The notes below the pieces were generated by a model. The model was given only the letters and a program-made list of their open reading frames with translations. It did not search any database and had not been told where the DNA came from. A stretch of 64,000 nucleotides of DNA from Acinetobacter geminorum (GTDB lineage: Bacteria > Pseudomonadota > Gammaproteobacteria > Pseudomonadales > Moraxellaceae): positions 134,052 to 198,051 of the forward strand of contig NZ_JABELE010000009.1 in the NCBI RefSeq assembly GCF_013009345.1, given 5' to 3'. The translations under genes and the position numbers were made by a program. Within the stretch, counting starts at the first letter, position 1; each line of letters starts with the position of its first letter. Of this stretch, positions 52,895-62,542 are shown in pieces.

Positions 52895-53520
52895 AACATT
52901 AATTTTATTTTTTTATAATATTGGCTTCTTAGGCGTATGTTGGGTTTGGATTGTGGGATTCTATATTATTTTACTTAATATAATTAATCAAAAGTTGTCG
53001 AAATAGTCTTTTGATAAGTGCTTTTTACTATTTTGACTAAGTCAGAATATTTATATTTTATCCTTCTATTAATATTATAAAATTTCTCTACAACTATTTA
53101 GTGATTACATAGATCTTTAAATAATTCTACTTAATTAATACAAATAGAAGGTTAATCTTTAATGTTAGTGAAATAAATCTCTTTATGTGTTAGCTTTTTT
53201 TAAATAAATTTAATTTTAGTAATTAATTGATTTTTAATAATAATTTTTATTTATTTAAGCTGTTTTTGTAAGCGGTTATTTGAAAAAATATAAAATTACA
53301 TAATTTTTAAACATAGTTTATATAACTTGCTTTATTGACATAAATAGAAAAAATATCTGGCAAAGAAGTCAATGATATTTAATTCACTTAAGAACCATAA
53401 TTTGCACCAAATTTTACGATGTCACGATTCATTGAATAAAACCAAGTGAAAAGTTACGTAAAAAAGAAATCAATAGTTTTATTGACTTAAATAAAAAATC
53501 GAATATTACAAATAAGCGGA
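52895..53520. other. 626-bp A+T-rich region upstream of the GH3 operon
   Basis: No ORF with coding character. A possible promoter lies at the 3' end: TTGACT near 53482 with a TATTAC-like box 16 bp on. The length of this upstream region, compared with the tight spacing inside the operon, suggests several regulatory inputs. I see no clear dyad. Confidence 0.45.
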
Positions 53521-54588
53521 ATGAATATGGATAACGTAGCTCAGCTAGAAACTGATACTAATTTCCAAAGTCGAAAGAAAATAACTTGGGGTGTTTTTAG
53601 TGTCCTACTGTTATTTTTAGTTGCTGGTATCTTATATTATTTTTTTGTATATCGATTCTATCAATCTACGGATAATGCTTATGTGCAAGCCGATGTCACT
53701 TGGGTGATGCCAAAGATTTCAGGCGAAGTGATGGAGTTATTAATTAACGATAATCAGGTAGTAAAAAAGGGGGAAACTTTAGCAGTATTAGATCACCGCG
53801 ATTATCAAGCTCGTTATGACCAAGCTCGTTCAGTAGTCAGCTTGAAAGAAGCTGCACTGGGTGTACAGCAGCAAAATGAAAAGTCTGCCAAATCTTCAAT
53901 TATTGAAGCTCATAGTGGCGTAGTGGCAGCACAAGCTGATTTAACTCGTTTAAGAAAAGAGTTTGAGCGTTATCAAGATTTATTAAAAGATGGGGTGATT
54001 ACCCGACAAAACTTTGAAGGGGTTCAGTCTCAATATTTAACGGCCCAAGCTCAACTCAGCAAAGCGCAAGCCGCCGTAAATGCGGCAGAAGCTCAGTTGG
54101 GGAGTTTACAAGCGAGTCGAGCGCAGCTTCTAGCAGATATTCAAAGTGCCAATGCAAACTTAAACCTGTATCAGGTCGATTTGGCTTCATCAAAAGTGGT
54201 CAGTCCTGTAAACGGTAAGATCGGTAGCCTTGCAATCCAGAAAGGCTCACGTGTTTCTCCGCAAACCCGCTTAATGGCGATCATTCCTGAAAATAGTTTG
54301 TATGTACAAGCCAACTTCAAAGAAACTCAAATTGAAAAAATGCATATTGGTCAGAAAGTTAAATTAAAACTTGATGCCTACCCAAGCCTGACCTATACCG
54401 GAAAAATTGAAAGCTTTTCACCAGCTTCAGGCGCAACTTTTTCACTTATGCCACCAGACAATGCCACAGGCAACTTTAACAAGGTTGTTCAGCGTATTCC
54501 TGTGCGTATTGCCATAGATTCAAGCCCACATATTGATTTGATAAAACCCGGAATGTCGGTGAGTGCCACCGTTGACCTAAGAACTTAA
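53521..54588 (+). CDS. EmrA-like adaptor of the GH3 operon
   Basis: 355 residues. One membrane helix (VFSVLLLFLVAGILYYFFVY) is followed by a lipoyl half (DNAYVQADVTWVMPKISGEV), a coiled-coil hairpin (about 85-200) and a second half with the barrel (SKVVSPVNGKIGSLAIQKGS). It is the periplasmic adaptor of an EmrAB-TolC-type pump. The first gene of a six-gene run in one direction. A second ATG at 53527 is an alternative start. Confidence 0.87.
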   Translation: MNMDNVAQLETDTNFQSRKKITWGVFSVLLLFLVAGILYYFFVYRFYQSTDNAYVQADVTWVMPKISGEVMELLINDNQVVKKGETLAVLDHRDYQARYDQARSVVSLKEAALGVQQQNEKSAKSSIIEAHSGVVAAQADLTRLRKEFERYQDLLKDGVITRQNFEGVQSQYLTAQAQLSKAQAAVNAAEAQLGSLQASRAQLLADIQSANANLNLYQVDLASSKVVSPVNGKIGSLAIQKGSRVSPQTRLMAIIPENSLYVQANFKETQIEKMHIGQKVKLKLDAYPSLTYTGKIESFSPASGATFSLMPPDNATGNFNKVVQRIPVRIAIDSSPHIDLIKPGMSVSATVDLRT

Positions 54589-54612
54589 TAATAAAATTTT
54601 AGGTAATAACAA

Positions 54613-56160
54613 ATGAATAAGCACCTTGAGGCCGAGTGGAGATTCCCAGCAAAAACTGCATGGGCAATTTTTGCTGCCATGATTTTTGGCAACTTCATGG
54701 CGATTCTTGATATTCAGATTGTGGCGAGTTCTCTAAACGAAGTTCAAGCTGGTATGAGTGCAAGTCGTTATGAAGTTACTTGGGTGCAAACGGTTTATTT
54801 AATTGCCGAAATTATTGCAATTCCAATGTCGAGTATTGTCTCGCGGGTGCTTTCAACACGGGTGTATTACACCATCTGTGCAATTGGTTTTACCGTCAGT
54901 TCTTTACTTTGTGCTTTGGCATGGAATTTAGAAAGTTTATTGGTTTTCCGTGGCATTCAAGGTTTTATGGGCGGCGGCATGATTCCGACCTCCATGACGG
55001 CGTTGTACTTACTTTTTCCAGAACCAAAGCGCTCATTGCCTTTGGTGATGTTTGGGATGATCAGCACTTTGGGGCCGGCCATCGGCCCAACCATTGGCGG
55101 TTGGCTCACAAATAACTTTTCGTGGCACTGGATGTTCCTGATCAATATTATTCCAGGCATCATCATTGCTACGGTCATTTACTCAGGCCCTAATATCGAC
55201 CGTGCCAACTACTCACTCATTAAAAGCATGGACTGGTTTAGCCTGATTGGTATGGCGATGTTTTTGGGTGGACTTGAATATTTCCTTGATGAAGGCGCAC
55301 GGCATGACTGGCTTGCAGACACAGGTGTTCGGATTGCGTTTATGATCTGTGTTGTGGGTGGCATGATTTTCTTCTCTAGAAGTTTTACCCAGCCAAAGCC
55401 TTTGCTCGATTTGTCCGTATTTAAAAACAAAAATTTTACCTTAAGTGCCATCACGACTTTTGTGATTGGCATGGCACTCTATGGCTTGGGTTACATGATT
55501 CCCGTGTTTCTTGGGCAAGTCCGTGAAATGAACAGTAGCCAAATTGGTCACGTCATGATGGTGACAGGTATTGTCATGTTCTGCTTTGCGCCGTTTCTTG
55601 CATGGCTCATTCCCAATTTTGATACCCGAAAAACGGTATTTGTTGGAATGATTCTGGCGGGCTTTGGTGTTTGGCTTAATTCACACCTCAGCATTCATAG
55701 CGATTACGACTTTATGTTTTGGCCGCAAATTTACCGTGGTATTGGTCTCATGATCTGCCTGATTGTGGTTTCGCATTTAGCCATGAGCACTTTGCCGCTG
55801 AGTAAAGTAGCCGATGCCAGCGGTATTTATAACCTGATGCGTAATATTGGCGGCGCGGTTGGACTAGCTCTCATTAACTCATCTTTAGATTGGCTCACTG
55901 CGCTTCATGTCACCCAGATTAATCAGGGGATGACACCGCAAAACTGGATTTTTACAGAAAGACTCGATCAACTCACGGCGCAATATCAGGAAGTCGGTGC
56001 AAATGCTCAGCAAATCGCGCTGAGTGTGATTTACCGCGACATTCATTTTCAGGCACTGACCTCTAGCTTCAATGATTTATTACGGATGCTCGCAATCATC
56101 ATGTTTGTGACCGCATTTTTAACCATCTTTATGGATCGGGGGAAGAAAATGAATATGTAG
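54613..56160 (+). CDS. DHA2-family MFS transporter (EmrB-like) of the GH3 operon
   Basis: 515 residues with 14 helices. MAILDIQIVASSLNEVQAGM, WVQTVYLIAEIIAIPMSSIV, FRGIQGFMGGGMIPTSMTAL and LGPAIGPTIGGWL are the standard DHA2 motifs A-C. It lies 24 bp after the adaptor gene. The substrate is unknown; the context suggests the product of the GH3 and GNAT-like enzymes. Confidence 0.9.
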   Translation: MNKHLEAEWRFPAKTAWAIFAAMIFGNFMAILDIQIVASSLNEVQAGMSASRYEVTWVQTVYLIAEIIAIPMSSIVSRVLSTRVYYTICAIGFTVSSLLCALAWNLESLLVFRGIQGFMGGGMIPTSMTALYLLFPEPKRSLPLVMFGMISTLGPAIGPTIGGWLTNNFSWHWMFLINIIPGIIIATVIYSGPNIDRANYSLIKSMDWFSLIGMAMFLGGLEYFLDEGARHDWLADTGVRIAFMICVVGGMIFFSRSFTQPKPLLDLSVFKNKNFTLSAITTFVIGMALYGLGYMIPVFLGQVREMNSSQIGHVMMVTGIVMFCFAPFLAWLIPNFDTRKTVFVGMILAGFGVWLNSHLSIHSDYDFMFWPQIYRGIGLMICLIVVSHLAMSTLPLSKVADASGIYNLMRNIGGAVGLALINSSLDWLTALHVTQINQGMTPQNWIFTERLDQLTAQYQEVGANAQQIALSVIYRDIHFQALTSSFNDLLRMLAIIMFVTAFLTIFMDRGKKMNM

Positions 56161-56314
56161 ATATTAAAAAATAAAGGCAGCTTTCAAAGAATGAAAAACA
56201 ATAGGGCATATCAAAACGTATCCCTTCATAGAAAAAGAACATTGATCTGAGTTTTCTAAAATCGGTTGATGAGATCGGGGAACTCACAAATTAGAGGTGG
56301 AAGGTTAAAGGATT

Positions 56315-57136
56315 ATGATTAATACAACGTATAAACTAATTTCAAAATTGAACCTGAAAAACACGACTTATGGTCAATATTTTGAAAAAGAGCAAATCGA
56401 TACTGAGCGATTAAAAGTGATGTATTCCATTTACGAACAGTATTATGAAAATACGAGATTTTCTATTTTCGTAGATGATTTCCAAAATAAAAGCGGTGCG
56501 ATCTTAATTTTTGATTCGGAAACAGATGAGATTGTCGGTTTTTCGACTGTGGTGGTGCAGCATTTCTATTTAAATGGTAAAGACTACACCGTGTTATTTA
56601 GCGGAGATACGGTCATTTTGAAGAAGTTTTGGGGTACGCGTAGTCTGCAAAGTACCATGCTCAAACTGATGATTAAGCTTCGAATCAAATATCCATTTAA
56701 CGAACTCTATTGGCTCCTCATTTCTAAAGGTTATAAAACCTACTTACTGCTCGCCAATAACTACTATGTCTATTACCCAAATATTAAAGACGAAAACCAG
56801 CATCTTTCCGAAGTCGTTGAGCACTACTGTGAAAAATTCTTTGGTGAATACTACGACCGTGAAGCGGGCCTTTTAAATTTTGGTGATGACTATCAACCAT
56901 TAAAAGGTGAAGTCGCACCGATTACTGCCGAAATGAGAGAAAAGAACCCAAATATTCATTTCTTTGAACAAAAAAATCCGACATGGAAAGCAGGTACTGA
57001 ACTGCCGTGTATTGGCCGTCTTGGTTGGAAAGATATTGCCCGTTTCCCTGTGAAACTAATGACTAAACCGACCAGTAAAGGAAAGTTTGAAGCATGCGTA
57101 ACCCATAAAACAAAACGTAGAGAGGCCATCCAATGA
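56315..57136 (+). CDS. GNAT-like acyltransferase of the GH3 operon
   Basis: 273 residues. The middle resembles a GNAT core: EIVGFSTVVVQHFYLNGKDY then TVLFSGDTVILKKFWGTRSL followed by a helix, in the position of the acetyl-CoA motif A. The Q/R-x-x-G-x-G loop is modified to FWGTRS, so binding of the usual cofactor is uncertain. The C-terminal third (CIGRLGWKDIARFPVKLMTK) is unfamiliar. It overlaps the GH3 gene by 4 bp and lies 154 bp after the transporter gene. The family assignment is tentative. Confidence 0.55.
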   Translation: MINTTYKLISKLNLKNTTYGQYFEKEQIDTERLKVMYSIYEQYYENTRFSIFVDDFQNKSGAILIFDSETDEIVGFSTVVVQHFYLNGKDYTVLFSGDTVILKKFWGTRSLQSTMLKLMIKLRIKYPFNELYWLLISKGYKTYLLLANNYYVYYPNIKDENQHLSEVVEHYCEKFFGEYYDREAGLLNFGDDYQPLKGEVAPITAEMREKNPNIHFFEQKNPTWKAGTELPCIGRLGWKDIARFPVKLMTKPTSKGKFEACVTHKTKRREAIQ

Positions 57137-58719
57137 AATCTAATGAATGGCTAACTTTGGGTTCACATCTGATTCTAAAAAAATGGTGTGATGCATCTGA
57201 CCGTAATTTTCAAAAACAATTTAATGCCTTAGAGACCACGCAACGTCAAATTTTGCATTCGATATTACAAACCTCTACCTTTGCCCAAGAGAAGAAAGTT
57301 CAAAACTATGAGCAGTTTGTAAAAGTATTTCCTGCAACACGTTACGGCGCATGGCGAGAAGACATTCAGCTTTACCGTGAACAAAAGCTTTCACTCTCGA
57401 GCAGTAAACTGGTTCGTTTCCAGCCGACCAGTGGTTCGAGTGAGCAAATCAAGTTTATTCCATATACCAAGCTGTTTTTAGATGAACTTGACCATGCAAT
57501 TGCGCCGTGGATGGCAAGTTTATACCGTAAATGTCCACAGCTCAGTTCGGGTACGCATTATTGGTCGGTGTCATGGTTGCCTGAAAGTCAGCGTGAAGTT
57601 TTAAAAGACAAAAACCTAAATGATGATAGTGCGCTACTTGGTGTAGGTAAGCGAATTTTGTCAAAGTTTACCCAAGCCGTTCCAAGTAATGTTGCCTTTG
57701 CCGCCAATGCTGACGATGCACTGTTTGCCACCATTTGTTATTTGGTCGCAAACCGTAACTTAGCCATGATTTCGGTATGGAGTCCAACTTTTGCGCTGCA
57801 ATTACTTGAACGTTTGGAGTTACTACAGCAAGACGTGATTGAGGTTTTACAAAGTGGTTCATGGGGTAACCGTCAGGCTTCATTAAAAGAAGTCACTGCA
57901 CCGCGTAGCTCTGAAAGTGCTCAAGCTTTAAGTAATGCTTCAAACGGCGCACAGATTGACTTTAAAAAACTCTGGCCAAAGTTAAGTCTGGTGTCGAGTT
58001 GGGACACCGCAGGTTCAAAAGCTTGGGCCGAAAAATTAAAAGAAAAATTACCCAGTGTTCAGTTTGAAGGCAAAGGCCTATGGGCGACGGAAGGTGTAGT
58101 CACCATTCCCTATAACGATCAATACCCACTGGCGTATCAAAGTCACTTCTATGAATTTGAATATTTAGAAGGCGATAAACAAGGTCAAATTATTCCATCG
58201 TGGGAACTTAAACAAGGTGATGTGGTCAGCCCACTGATTACTTCTGGTAATGGCTTACTTCGCTACTGTTTGGATGATTGCTTACGCGTGACTGGCTTTA
58301 TCGAGCAAATTCCGTGTTTTGAGTTCCAAGGCCGCCGTTTTGGTGTAGATCTGGTCGGTGAGAAACTTGCACCTGAAACTGCTCAACAGTTGTTGTCTCA
58401 ATTAAATGAAACGGAATCGAAAGCGATTTCTTTACTGGCGATTGATACCGAGCAACAGGTTAAACCATTTTATTGCGTGCTTTTTGAAGGCGACATTCAT
58501 CACAGCATTAGCAATGAATATATCGACAATATCTTACGTCAAAACTTCCATTATGAACTTGCTCGAAACTTGGGGCAGCTTGACCAGCCTCAAATTCGCC
58601 AAGCCAATAATGGCTGGAATGCGTACAAAAAACTGGTCATGTTTGATGGCATTATCGAAGGCAATATCAAGCCTGAGCCACTCAAGAAAGTCACCCTGAA
58701 TAGTTTGGAACAACTATGA
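57133..58719 (+). CDS. GH3-family acyl-adenylate amide synthetase
   Basis: 528 residues. GH3 enzymes adenylate a carboxylic acid and join it to an amino acid or amine. Motif 1, the ATP loop, is visible as RFQPTSGSSEQIKFIPYT (about residues 96-113). Motif 2 is LWATEGVVTIPYN (plant YxSSE replaced by WATEG). Motif 3 is GLLRYCLDDCLRVTGF, standing for the plant YRVGD-V-x-V-x-G-F. The N-terminal RYGAWREDIQLYRE is also family-like. Bacterial members are mostly uncharacterised. It is flanked by pump and GNAT-like genes with 4-bp overlaps on both sides. Confidence 0.85.
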   Translation: MKSNEWLTLGSHLILKKWCDASDRNFQKQFNALETTQRQILHSILQTSTFAQEKKVQNYEQFVKVFPATRYGAWREDIQLYREQKLSLSSSKLVRFQPTSGSSEQIKFIPYTKLFLDELDHAIAPWMASLYRKCPQLSSGTHYWSVSWLPESQREVLKDKNLNDDSALLGVGKRILSKFTQAVPSNVAFAANADDALFATICYLVANRNLAMISVWSPTFALQLLERLELLQQDVIEVLQSGSWGNRQASLKEVTAPRSSESAQALSNASNGAQIDFKKLWPKLSLVSSWDTAGSKAWAEKLKEKLPSVQFEGKGLWATEGVVTIPYNDQYPLAYQSHFYEFEYLEGDKQGQIIPSWELKQGDVVSPLITSGNGLLRYCLDDCLRVTGFIEQIPCFEFQGRRFGVDLVGEKLAPETAQQLLSQLNETESKAISLLAIDTEQQVKPFYCVLFEGDIHHSISNEYIDNILRQNFHYELARNLGQLDQPQIRQANNGWNAYKKLVMFDGIIEGNIKPEPLKKVTLNSLEQL

Positions 58720-60044
58720 AAGGGATGAAGCCATTTAATACGCGGTTTTTAACACTTCGACACGCCTTATATCTAGGCGTGTTGTTGGTGTCGAATACAC
58801 ATGCCATGACTTTAGATGAGGCTTTGTCAGCTAGTTTAAGGCATGAAAGCCAGCTTGAAGTGAGCCGTTTAAGTGTGAACCAGTCCACCGCTATGCTTGA
58901 ACAGGCCAAGCAACGTGATGGACTCAAAGTTAATTTAGTCGGGCAACTTGACTATGAAAGAATAAATACGCCTTCACACGTCTTGTTTCCAACCGAAGGA
59001 AACCGTAAAGGACGAAGTTTGCAATTGCAGGCAGATTATCCGATCTATACTTCTGGGCGACACCTTTTAGGAATAGATGTTGCCGAAAGTCAGCTTTCAG
59101 CCCAAAACCAAGGTTTATCAGATCAACGATCAGAAACCATTTTAAATACCGTAATGGTCTATACCGACGTATTAAAAAAGAAAGCGATTTTAGAGCTTAG
59201 ACAAAAGACCATGGCAAATCTACAACGATCTTTATATGAGTCAAAGCGCCGTTTCGACGTGGGAATGATTACCCGTGCAGACTTAGCTCAGGTGTTGGCA
59301 CAAGTCGCGCAAGGTCAAGCCGATATTACACAGGCGCAATCTAACTTGACCGTAAGTGAAGCTCAGTTTTACCAAGTAACGGGTGTAACGCCTGAAAATC
59401 TTGTTGCCATTAAACAACTACCCGCTATTCCCGCTAACCTAGATGAAATTTTGGCGCAAACGAAGAATCATCCGGCTTTAATGCGGGCCAAATATGAAAA
59501 GCAGGCCGCCGAAAAACAATATGCTCTCACCAAACGCGAACTCTGGCCAACGGTCATGCTCACCAGCCGTGCCGGAAAGCAAGATGAGGCAAGCTATATC
59601 GGTTCGGAAAGTAATAACTATATGGTTGGGGTACAACTTAATGTACCGCTCTATGACGATGGCTTAAATCGGGCCAATGTTAAAAAAGCACAGGCCGATA
59701 TTGATTTGGCTCACCAGAAAATACGAAGTCTTGAACTAGACTTAAATAAGCGTACACGTACCACCTATGCGCAGCTTCAAACCATTCGACAAAATAAAGA
59801 GGCATTGGCAAATGCCATAGAGGCAGCATCTATTGCCTTTGTCTACACACGTAAAGAGTTTGATGTTGGCACCAAAACGACATTTGATTTGCTGAATACA
59901 GAGCAAAAGTTACTTGATGTACAAACCCAAAAAACAGTGAATGACCAAGATGAAGTGATGTTTGTCTATCAGCTACTCGACCAAATGGGACGTTTAAATA
60001 GTTTGGTTCCCCCACAGACTGCACAACAGGTGAATAATGAATAA
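58716..60044 (+). CDS. TolC-family outer-membrane channel of the GH3 operon
   Basis: 442 residues with a signal peptide (LRHALYLGVLLVSNTHAM). Two OEP repeats are seen (LSASLRHESQLEVSRLSVNQ, TILNTVMVYTDVLKKKAILE; KNHPALMRAKYEKQAAEKQY, GVQLNVPLYDDGLNRANVKK). It completes the tripartite pump with the adaptor and MFS genes of the same operon. It overlaps the GH3 gene by 4 bp and the last gene by 8 bp. Confidence 0.88.
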   Translation: MKGMKPFNTRFLTLRHALYLGVLLVSNTHAMTLDEALSASLRHESQLEVSRLSVNQSTAMLEQAKQRDGLKVNLVGQLDYERINTPSHVLFPTEGNRKGRSLQLQADYPIYTSGRHLLGIDVAESQLSAQNQGLSDQRSETILNTVMVYTDVLKKKAILELRQKTMANLQRSLYESKRRFDVGMITRADLAQVLAQVAQGQADITQAQSNLTVSEAQFYQVTGVTPENLVAIKQLPAIPANLDEILAQTKNHPALMRAKYEKQAAEKQYALTKRELWPTVMLTSRAGKQDEASYIGSESNNYMVGVQLNVPLYDDGLNRANVKKAQADIDLAHQKIRSLELDLNKRTRTTYAQLQTIRQNKEALANAIEAASIAFVYTRKEFDVGTKTTFDLLNTEQKLLDVQTQKTVNDQDEVMFVYQLLDQMGRLNSLVPPQTAQQVNNE

Positions 60045-61200
60045 AACAAATACACCACTTGCTGACAATACCCTCATTACCCGTGAAGCAACTCTGGCAG
60101 ATGATCAGGCTTTGCGAGAGTTAATCGCAGTACCCATGACCACCAAAGGCATACAAATTAGCTTTCAGCGCGAACCAAGTTATTTTAGAGCGTCTGACAT
60201 TGTCTATCGACATAAGCTGCATGTTGTGATTGAAGACACCGAAAGCCAAAAGAATGTCGCTTGTTATAGCAATGGTCATCGTCCATGTTATGTTGATCGG
60301 AACATTCAAGACTTACGATACGCTGGGGATTTGCGAGTAGACCACAACTATCGGGGGAAATCACTGGTTAAGGTTTTGGCAAAGCATGTAAAACAAACCA
60401 TGCATGAACCGAACTATAGCCAAATGATTATTTTTGATGATAACCATGCCGCACGCGCCGCTATACAAACAGGCAAAACGGGAATGCCTGATTATTATGA
60501 TGAAGGACTTATCGAAACATTAAGCCTGACTGACTTAGGCGCAAAAAGAAAAATCACGGCTTTTTTAAAGCAAGTTGATAAACAGATTGATCTTCAAGAG
60601 ATTCGTACATGTGTTGCTGAAGCTCAGCACGTGAAAGCCATGAATCAGTTTATTAGCGACATGGCAGAGTTTTATAACTTTATTCCAGCTTATAACTTTG
60701 AAGAACTCGCCCAAGGGCATCAGTATTTTTCAGGGATAAAACTTTCAGACTTTTCACTTTATTTTAAAGGTGAAAAGCTGGTCGGCATGTTTGGCTTGTG
60801 GGATCAGCATAGTATTAAGCAAACCAAAATCTTGCATTATAGTTCAGCCATTGGTGTGCTTAGACCCGTTTATAATTTATTGACTCCGCTAACTAAATGC
60901 ATGCGTTTGCCTAAACTTGGCGACTCTATTAAGTATCACGTGTTACACACCTTAATGTGCCATCCAGAAGATTTGGCTTTGCACCATAAAATGCTCGAAG
61001 ATGCCTATAACAAGTCAAAACAACAGGGCGTTGGTGTGGTGAGCTTTACACTTTCACATAAAGATCCGCGCTATCAGTTAAACCAGTTTTATAAAGGTGA
61101 ACGCTTAACGGGAATGCACGGTTTTATTAGTTATGAAGGCGACCCACAACCCCATTTTGATAAAAACTTAATTCCATATTTAGAAGTCGGGCGTATTTAA
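60037..61200 (+). CDS. Double-domain GNAT-like protein of the GH3 operon
   Basis: 387 residues. The N-terminal half has a GNAT motif A (YAGDLRVDHNYRGKSLVKVL, with R-G-K-S in place of Q/R-x-x-G-x-G/A) followed by DDNHAARAAIQTGKTGMPDY. The C-terminal half (KLSDFSLYFKGEKLVGMFGL, then ILHYSSAIG) looks like a second, degenerate GNAT domain. It may acylate the product or a carrier amine. The ATG at 60037 overlaps the TolC stop. A terminator follows. Confidence 0.65.
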   Translation: MNKTNTPLADNTLITREATLADDQALRELIAVPMTTKGIQISFQREPSYFRASDIVYRHKLHVVIEDTESQKNVACYSNGHRPCYVDRNIQDLRYAGDLRVDHNYRGKSLVKVLAKHVKQTMHEPNYSQMIIFDDNHAARAAIQTGKTGMPDYYDEGLIETLSLTDLGAKRKITAFLKQVDKQIDLQEIRTCVAEAQHVKAMNQFISDMAEFYNFIPAYNFEELAQGHQYFSGIKLSDFSLYFKGEKLVGMFGLWDQHSIKQTKILHYSSAIGVLRPVYNLLTPLTKCMRLPKLGDSIKYHVLHTLMCHPEDLALHHKMLEDAYNKSKQQGVGVVSFTLSHKDPRYQLNQFYKGERLTGMHGFISYEGDPQPHFDKNLIPYLEVGRI

Positions 61201-61241
61201 CTCTAAGATAGGTTCGCCGTAGATCATAAATGCGCAAAAAA

Positions 61242-61290
61242 TTGCTCAATTCTTAAGTCAGTTAAATAGGATTGAGCAAAAATCTTTTTT
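61242..61290 (+). terminator. Terminator of the GH3 operon
   Basis: TTGCTCAAT (61242-61250) pairs with ATTGAGCAA (61271-61279); a T run follows. Confidence 0.7.
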
Positions 61291-61368
61291 TTAAATGATA
61301 AATTTTGATTACGTTACAAAATCAAATTGATCGTATTATATTTTATAAACCTAGCTAATTCGACCTTT

Positions 61369-61809
61369 TCATTCCAACCTATCTTGGGCTGTTGAAACAA
61401 TTAACATAGTTTGAAGATAATAATCTACACGTGAGTGATTATTGTCCTTATGTGAGTTATGCGCATTAAAGGCTGCATCATGAAGTTTCACGATTCGAGC
61501 GATCGGATTCAAACTACAACGAATTAAATATTCTTCACGTGTTTCACTTTCCCGTTTAGTTAATGCATCAACGGCATCACGGACTTCTTTTCCGAATATG
61601 CTTTCGATTTTGTCTAGGGTAAGAGGTGTGTCTTCAACGCTATCGTGTAGAAGGGCTGTAATGATATAGACTTCTGAAAATCGGTGCTCAATTAATGAGT
61701 TGACCACGCCTTTAATATGGTAATCAAAGTAATCATGAGGACCATACTTTTGACCTTGATGCGATTCTTTTGATAATTTCTCTGCGAGTTCAACTTTATT
61801 TTGAGTCAT
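61369..61809 (-). CDS. HD-domain (MESH1/SpoT-like) hydrolase
   Basis: 146 residues. The HD motifs of small alarmone hydrolase-like proteins are visible: AEKLSKESHQGQKYG, DYHIKGVV, and the metal motif TALLHDSVEDTPLT. The late KLHDAAFNAH stands where SAH/MESH enzymes have KLAD, so the substrate may differ from (p)ppGpp. No synthetase domain is present. It is a single gene and convergent with the GH3 operon. Confidence 0.8.
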   Translation of the reverse strand: MTQNKVELAEKLSKESHQGQKYGPHDYFDYHIKGVVNSLIEHRFSEVYIITALLHDSVEDTPLTLDKIESIFGKEVRDAVDALTKRESETREEYLIRCSLNPIARIVKLHDAAFNAHNSHKDNNHSRVDYYLQTMLIVSTAQDRLE

Positions 61810-62104
61810 TTTTTGCTCTTATCACTTTAAGTATATGACGCGGCCTAATGTGTGAGATGGGTCGCTTAAGTCATAATTTTATACTGGATAGCGACTCTTA
61901 AAAACATCTCTTAATAACAGTAGTGTCTCTTTTTATTTATTCATGTTTAGTTGAGGTGGGCCAATCCAGCCCTTAAGTTTTTGAAATTTTAAACTTTAAC
62001 TTGATGATATAAGGGTAGATTAAAAATATTACTTAAGAATTTCCTTAATTATGTAATTAAATGAAAAACAATAATTATTTAAATATTTTCTAGCCAATTT
62101 CACA
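61810..62104. other. Intergenic region before leader B
   Basis: About 295 bp. Its last 40 bp (AAAAACAATAATTA..CTAGCCAATTTCAC region) resemble the sequence just before leader A, so the duplicated unit begins slightly upstream of the promoter. Nothing else is recognisable. Confidence 0.4.
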
Positions 62105-62133
62105 TTGACACCTTAAATATTGAAGATTACCAT
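62105..62133 (+). promoter_or_regulatory. Leader B promoter
   Basis: TTGACA (62105-62110), 17-bp spacer, TACCAT (62128-62133), the same as leader A. Confidence 0.75.
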
Positions 62134-62136
62134 TTG

Positions 62137-62365
62137 CGGGCTGGCCTACATTGCCAGTCGGTTGTCGCAGACCGTTTAGTAAAGTGCATCAGATTATTCC
62201 TTCTGAGGAGTATTCTTGTGTATATCGATCGTCCCTCGCTTGTTGCGGTAGGACGAGTGAGGGACACCTTCGGGTGTGCTGATTCTTTACTATCAGTCTG
62301 CGAACCCTTGCTCGTTCTGCCACCATAATTCTAATGTCTTGGCAGAACTCCATATATAAGGAGTT
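62137..62365 (+). ncRNA. Structured leader RNA B (C4-like architecture)
   Basis: The same plan as leader A with covarying bases. GGCTGGC/GCCAGTC opens the RNA (62139-62145, 62153-62159). TCGCAGAC (62165-62172) pairs with 62296-62303, and TAGTAAAG (62177-62184) with 62285-62292. A TCCCTC/GAGGGA stem and the ACACC-TTCG-GGTGT hairpin lie between. GTTCTGCCA/TGGCAGAAC (62314-62322, 62340-62348) competes with AACTCC/GGAGTT (62346-62351, 62360-62365). The long-range helices differ in sequence from copy A but stay paired. Confidence 0.7.
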
Positions 62366-62369
62366 GGCT

Positions 62370-62426
62370 TTGTACATTCATCATTTCATGGCAGCCATTG
62401 CCAAAAGCTATAACAACACAGCTTAA
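62370..62426 (+). CDS. 18-residue leader peptide B
   Basis: TTG-initiated ORF encoding LYIHHFMAAIAKSYNNTA. It has the same length and position as MHIHKLLAVTVKIYLDTT in leader A, with the same AAGGAG site in a potential hairpin. Both share x-x-I-H and A-x-x-x-K-x-Y. Confidence 0.5.
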   Translation: MYIHHFMAAIAKSYNNTA

Positions 62427-62542
62427 AACAATTAACGCAGCTTGATTGCCGTAAGGCTTTTTCAGGCTTTAGCTCGTTATTACTTAAAACTTAGACAATT
62501 AAACCTTGAGATGTGCTGCGCACAGTCTTTACGGCTTTGCTA

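Noticed and set aside
62134..62328. 64-residue plus-strand ORF over leader B
   Set aside because: It overlaps the covarying RNA helices, and the corresponding frame in leader A is interrupted by stops. Constraint is on RNA pairing, not this protein.
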